Assembly (NCBI GenBank): GCA_002392545.1
Contig: DGHF01000101.1
Span: 1 to 9,691, forward strand
From: Ruminococcus sp. UBA3855
GTDB lineage: Bacteria > Bacillota > Clostridia > Oscillospirales > Ruminococcaceae
DNA length: 9,691 bases
Direction: 5' to 3'
Below, piece after piece: positions 7,138 to 9,691 of this stretch (position 1 is its first letter; each line of letters starts with the position of its first letter). Position numbers and translations under genes: made by a program. The notes beneath the pieces were generated by a model. The model was given only the letters and a program-made list of their open reading frames with translations, ran no database searches and had not been told where the DNA came from.

Positions 7138-7950
7138 TCATCCTCCTGTTTGTAAAAGATTGACTGCAATCGATGCTGTTAAAAACAGCAAACATATCAC
7201 AAGCCCAATATAATCCCTTTTTTCAGATTTCAGCTGTCTTAATCTCGTGCGCCCTTCCCCTCCACGATAACAACGGCATTCCATCGCCGTGGCGAGTTCC
7301 TCCGCACGTCTGAACGCTGAAACGAATAGCGGTATCAAAATAGGTATCAAGGCTTTCGCCCTGTCCATCATCTTCCCACTGTCCAGCATTGCGCCCCTTG
7401 CCTTCTGCGCTGACATGATTTTGTCAGTCTCTTCCAACAATGTCGGAATAAACCGCAGGGCAATTGACATCATCATTGCCATTTCGTGGACAGGGAATTT
7501 CACCTTTTTCAGTGGTGACATCAGCGATTCTATCGCATCCGTCAATAAAATGGGTGAAGTTGTATATGTCAAGAGGGATGAACCAACAATCAACAAAACT
7601 ATCCGTATTATCATGAAAATACTGGTTGTAATTCCTCCCTCTGAAATCTTGATAAATTTCCAGCTCCAGAGTTCTTCTCCGCTGTCTATCAGAAATAAAT
7701 TCAATATCGCAGTAAATACCAGCACCGGCAAAATGGGCTTAATGCTTTTCCAGCTCATTTTCAGCGGAATTTTTGACAGGAGCTGTGCCATCAGAACAAA
7801 GATTCCCCCGATAGCCAGTGTCCACATGGAATTCCCTGCAAACAGCATGACAATGAACATCATGGTAAATATAATCTTGAATCGGGGGTCAAGCTTATGC
7901 AGAACGCTGTCAACCGGAAAATATTGACCAAGTGTAATGTCTTTGAGCAT
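7138..7950 (-). CDS. ecfT: EcfT, transmembrane component of the energy-coupling factor transporter
   Basis: This is a complete 270-residue EcfT/CbiQ-family integral membrane protein. The N-terminus (DITLGQYFPVDSVLHKLDPRFKI, 4-26) is the family's characteristic amphipathic opening. Hydrophobic segments follow at about 26-58, 70-90, 108-130 and 243-264. The long cytoplasmic coupling region (about 134-240) carries the two Arg motifs that contact the ATPases: ARG at 184-186 (SAQKARGAML) and, at 225-227, CRC in AMECRCYRGGEGRTR. The second motif keeps the essential Arg but has Cys on both sides instead of the more usual small residues. EcfT links the EcfA1/EcfA2 dimer to interchangeable S components. 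Start ATG 7950 has AAAGGGGG (7958-7965) seven bases upstream, inside the end of ecfA2. The last codons of ecfT contain the AGGAGG used by the next gene, so the two are tightly linked. Confidence 0.96.
   Translation of the reverse strand: MLKDITLGQYFPVDSVLHKLDPRFKIIFTMMFIVMLFAGNSMWTLAIGGIFVLMAQLLSKIPLKMSWKSIKPILPVLVFTAILNLFLIDSGEELWSWKFIKISEGGITTSIFMIIRIVLLIVGSSLLTYTTSPILLTDAIESLMSPLKKVKFPVHEMAMMMSIALRFIPTLLEETDKIMSAQKARGAMLDSGKMMDRAKALIPILIPLFVSAFRRAEELATAMECRCYRGGEGRTRLRQLKSEKRDYIGLVICLLFLTASIAVNLLQTGG
7142..7147 (-). promoter_or_regulatory. Ribosome binding site of the yfhO-like gene, inside ecfT
   Basis: A perfect AGGAGG encodes the last two residues (Gly-Gly region) of EcfT. It decides the downstream start: the ATG touching the motif (7141, reading MISKMAN) has no spacer, while ATG 7129 (MANTKSL) is 12 bases away. 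That spacing is slightly long but workable. The far upstream ATG at 7195 has no such signal and would overlap ecfT by about 58 bases. Confidence 0.7.
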
Positions 7951-8810
7951 TATTCAGCCCCCTTTCCCATCAATTTCAAAAGTACTTCTTTTGCCTGTGA
8001 AACTGTATAAATATCTTCCGGAATATTGTACCCCTTTTTCCGGAGTTCGCCCATGACATAGGTAATTTGCGGAACTTTCAAGCCCATTTCCTGTAATTCC
8101 TCCGCACGGTGGAACACTTTCGGGGTGTCGTCATAGCAGAATAATTTTGCATGATTCATGACAAGCAATTTTTGGGTAAATTCCGCCACGTCTTCCATGC
8201 TGTGTGAAACCAGTAAAACAGTACTCTGTGTTTTCTTTTGATAGTCCCTGATTTGATGTAACATCAAATTTCTGCCTTTCGGGTCAAGCCCTGCACAAGG
8301 TTCGTCAAGAATCAATACTTCCGGATGCATGACCATCACCCCAGCAATGGCAACCCTTCTTTTCTGACCGCCTGACAACGCAAAGGGCGAACGGTTCAAT
8401 AATGCCCTTTCCATGCCTAACATATCCGCCGTTTCCAGAATGCGCTTTTTGGTTTCGTCCTCGCCTAAACCCATATTCTTACAGCCAAAGGCAATATCTT
8501 GATAAACCGTCTCTTCAAAGAGCTGATATTCTGGATACTGAAACACCAGCCCCACCTGAAAGCGCACCTCTCGAATTTTCTCTTTGTCTTCCCAAATATC
8601 CCGACCATTCAGGAGAACCCTGCCGGATGTGGGCTGTAATAAGCCGTTGAAATGCTGTATCAAGGTAGATTTCCCCGAACCTGTATGACCGATAACCCCG
8701 ACCATGGTATTTTTCTCAATGGATAAATTCACATTGTCAACAGCAGTTTTTTCAAATGGAGTACCTGCACTGTAAGTATAAGTCAAGCCCTCTGTTTTCA
8801 GGATTGCCAT
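7950..8810 (-). CDS. ecfA2: EcfA2, energy-coupling factor transporter ATP-binding protein
   Basis: This is a complete 286-residue ABC ATPase of the ECF (CbiO-like) family, normal in length. All motifs are intact: an A-loop region YTYSAGTPFEK (11-21), which is the typical EcfA2 opening; Walker A GHTGSGKST (41-49); Q-loop VFQYPEYQLF (89-98, Gln91); signature LSGGQKRR (145-152); Walker B VLILDEP (165-171); D-loop GLDP (174-177); and the switch histidine in VSHS (His203). The C-terminal ~55 residues are the EcfA-specific dimerisation domain shared with ecfA1. It works in the cytoplasm with EcfA1 and EcfT to drive ECF vitamin or metal import. ATG 8810 is preceded by GAAAGG at 8821-8826, ten bases upstream. 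Its TAA stop overlaps the ecfT ATG by one base (TAATG), indicating translational coupling. The 44-base gap upstream of it is the largest in the window. Confidence 0.96.
   Translation of the reverse strand: MAILKTEGLTYTYSAGTPFEKTAVDNVNLSIEKNTMVGVIGHTGSGKSTLIQHFNGLLQPTSGRVLLNGRDIWEDKEKIREVRFQVGLVFQYPEYQLFEETVYQDIAFGCKNMGLGEDETKKRILETADMLGMERALLNRSPFALSGGQKRRVAIAGVMVMHPEVLILDEPCAGLDPKGRNLMLHQIRDYQKKTQSTVLLVSHSMEDVAEFTQKLLVMNHAKLFCYDDTPKVFHRAEELQEMGLKVPQITYVMGELRKKGYNIPEDIYTVSQAKEVLLKLMGKGAE
7958..7965 (-). promoter_or_regulatory. Ribosome binding site of ecfT inside ecfA2
   Basis: AAAGGGGG lies within the last ecfA2 codons, seven bases before the ecfT ATG. Together with the TAATG stop/start overlap it supports coupled translation of the ATPase and the membrane component. 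Confidence 0.7.
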
Positions 8811-8854
8811 TTTCTTGTTACCTTTCTTTTATCTGATATATTTAAAATGCCTTT

Positions 8855-9502
8855 TCAATTAAACACAGCCAATATTTTCCCATCTTCGCCACGAATGAAG
8901 AAATACGGCGGAAAATCCCATATGACGGCAAATTCTTTCCCATCCTCTCTTGTGCCTGATGGTGGATTTGGCACAATATACCATATATCATAATCTTCAT
9001 AGTATTTCGTAGTATAGGGCGGATATTTTCTTTCAATCGCCATTTCCACCCCGTCAACCTCAATACTGTCAGATTCTACATCTTTAACGTAGTCTTCTCC
9101 GTCAATGTCAATCAATATTTCTCGTGCTTTTTGGATTAAATCCTGTTCGTCTTCAATGTGACCAAGATATTTTTGAGGGAGGATTTCGGCACGATGCATT
9201 AAATATTCCACTTCATTTTCATACGTCACCAACTTAGAACCATCAAAGACGGGGTATGGTTTGTCGGGGTCTCCGTAATATGCTCCATACATATCCTCCC
9301 AGACCGCTTGAACAATTTCTTTTTCGGTCAGTTCTTCTTGTGGTGTTTCAGTAGTGGGAATCATTGTTTCCGTCACAGGCATTTCTGAAACTTGTTCCGT
9401 TTCAGGCTGAGTGAATTCAACAATGCTACTTTCTGAAATTGCACTGTCACTGCATCCGCAAAACAGGCACAAACTGAAAAGCAAAATCAACTTCAATTTC
9501 AT
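8855..9502 (-). CDS. Putative lipoprotein, 215 aa, with a Thr/Glu-rich linker and a small C-terminal domain
   Basis: I do not recognise this as a named gene. Residues 1-16 form a signal peptide (Lys at 2 and 4, then a hydrophobic core) ending in LFCGC, so Cys17 is the probable lipidated residue. The lipobox is imperfect, with Phe at -3 and Gly at -1. Residues 18-58 are a low-complexity Ser/Thr/Glu linker, typical of lipoproteins held away from the membrane. Residues 60-215 are an acidic, Tyr-rich globular part. Its last ~95 residues (an AREILIDIDGED helix, then IWYIVPNPP, FAVIWDFPP and a final FIRGEDGKILAVF strand) weakly resemble the NTF2-like fold of YbbC/YhhH-type immunity domains; this is inference only. 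ATG 9502 is the first start after the ecfA1 stop and lies six bases downstream in the same frame, with no strong Shine-Dalgarno (AAGG is about 16 bases upstream), so coupling to ecfA1 is likely. It sits between ecfA1 and ecfA2, where no lipoprotein is normally expected. Confidence 0.75.
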   Translation of the reverse strand: MKLKLILLFSLCLFCGCSDSAISESSIVEFTQPETEQVSEMPVTETMIPTTETPQEELTEKEIVQAVWEDMYGAYYGDPDKPYPVFDGSKLVTYENEVEYLMHRAEILPQKYLGHIEDEQDLIQKAREILIDIDGEDYVKDVESDSIEVDGVEMAIERKYPPYTTKYYEDYDIWYIVPNPPSGTREDGKEFAVIWDFPPYFFIRGEDGKILAVFN

Positions 9503-9508
9503 ACAGCA

Positions 9509-9691
9509 TCACAGCAACCTTTCTAAAGCCTGTAAACATTCCTCTTCGGTGATGATTTCGGTGGAAATATCAATCCCCATTTTCTGGAGTTCATAAGCTA
9601 ATTCTGTGACCTGCGGAACGTCAAGCCCCAATGCCTTCATTTTCTCGACTTGCGAAAAAACTTTTTCGGGCTTATCGTCAAGCATGATTTT
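9509..9691 (-). CDS. ecfA1: EcfA1, energy-coupling factor transporter ATPase (C-terminal 60 residues only)
   Basis: Only the last 60 codons and a TGA stop are inside the window; the gene enters from beyond 9691. The visible part carries no Walker or signature motif, so the call rests on the C-terminal EcfA domain and on context. The end reads VFSQVEKMKALGLDVPQV followed by a helix-rich stretch ending in ALERLL. This is clearly paralogous to the C-terminus of the next ATPase (VFHRAEELQEMGLKVPQI), including the MGL/ALG-x-x-VPQ turn and the following E-L-x-K-x-G-I/Y-x-I segment. In group II ECF transporters EcfA1 pairs with EcfA2 as a cytoplasmic ATPase heterodimer on EcfT and powers uptake of vitamins or metals by exchangeable S components. 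The usual order ecfA1-ecfA2-ecfT is kept here apart from the inserted lipoprotein gene. I am confident it is an EcfA-type ATPase end; calling it A1 rather than A2 relies on gene order. Confidence 0.9.
   Translation of the reverse strand, partial: KIMLDDKPEKVFSQVEKMKALGLDVPQVTELAYELQKMGIDISTEIITEEECLQALERLL

Noticed and set aside
7130..7195. Upstream ATG that would give the YfhO-like protein 22 extra residues
   Set aside because: It would overlap ecfT by about 58 bases, lacks a ribosome binding site, and the extra residues are not hydrophobic or family-like; AGGAGG inside this stretch favours ATG 7129.
7289..7927. 212-codon open frame on the plus strand antisense to ecfT
   Set aside because: It lies entirely opposite a well-supported ecfT, has no credible ribosome binding site and its translation shows no recognisable domain. 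It is a shadow of the real gene.
8828..8858. Possible internal promoter before ecfA2 (TTGAAA at 8853-8858, GATAAA at 8828-8833)
   Set aside because: The spacer is 19 bases and the -10 matches only four of six positions; the AT-rich 44-base gap would produce such a match by chance. Mapping of transcript starts would decide.
1..9691. Mobile element, defence island, CRISPR array or RNA gene
   Set aside because: No transposase, integrase, terminal repeats, spaced direct repeats, tRNA or rRNA sequence seen; gene packing and style are uniform and chromosomal.

Overview
The window is a tightly packed, single-strand gene block. All nine genes I can support lie on the minus strand, so transcription runs from 9691 towards 1. 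Moderate G+C, strong AGGAGG-type ribosome binding sites, an ECF transporter module beside truA, a YfhO-type membrane protein, a DUF5711-type protein and a zinc-finger Clp ATPase all point to a Gram-positive Clostridia, most likely a Ruminococcus/Oscillospiraceae-type gut or rumen organism. The taxonomic call is inference from gene content and protein style; no marker gene is present.

Layout in transcription order: (1) 9691-9509, C-terminal end of the first ECF ATPase, ecfA1; (2) 9502-8855, a small lipoprotein gene wedged between the two ATPase genes; (3) 8810-7950, the second ATPase, ecfA2; (4) 7950-7138, the transmembrane coupling protein, ecfT; (5) 7129-4271, a 952-residue YfhO-family polytopic membrane protein with a repetitive acidic tail; (6) 4274-3510, truA, tRNA pseudouridine synthase; (7) 3513-2350, a membrane-anchored, probably beta-propeller protein of DUF5711 type; (8) 2338-1481, a four-helix CvpA-like membrane protein; (9) 1449-1, the N-terminal half of a zinc-finger Clp AAA+ unfoldase that runs off the window.

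Genes overlap by 1 to 4 bases or are separated by at most 44 bases, and several ribosome binding sites lie inside the preceding gene. I see no terminator hairpin, RNA gene, mobile element, CRISPR array or stretch of more than 44 bases without a gene. The simplest reading is one polycistronic operon with translational coupling, whose promoter lies beyond 9691 and whose end lies before 1.

Functionally, EcfA1, EcfA2 and EcfT form the shared energising module of group II ECF vitamin/metal importers; the substrate-binding S components must be encoded elsewhere. TruA modifies tRNA anticodon arms and is a common neighbour of this module in Firmicutes. The rest is envelope (lipoprotein, YfhO, DUF5711 protein, CvpA-like protein) and protein quality control (Clp ATPase). 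Nothing here looks like a defence system or a mobile island. The parts most worth a second look are the lipoprotein gene inside the ecfA pair, the tail of the YfhO protein, and the DUF5711/CvpA-like/Clp group downstream of truA.
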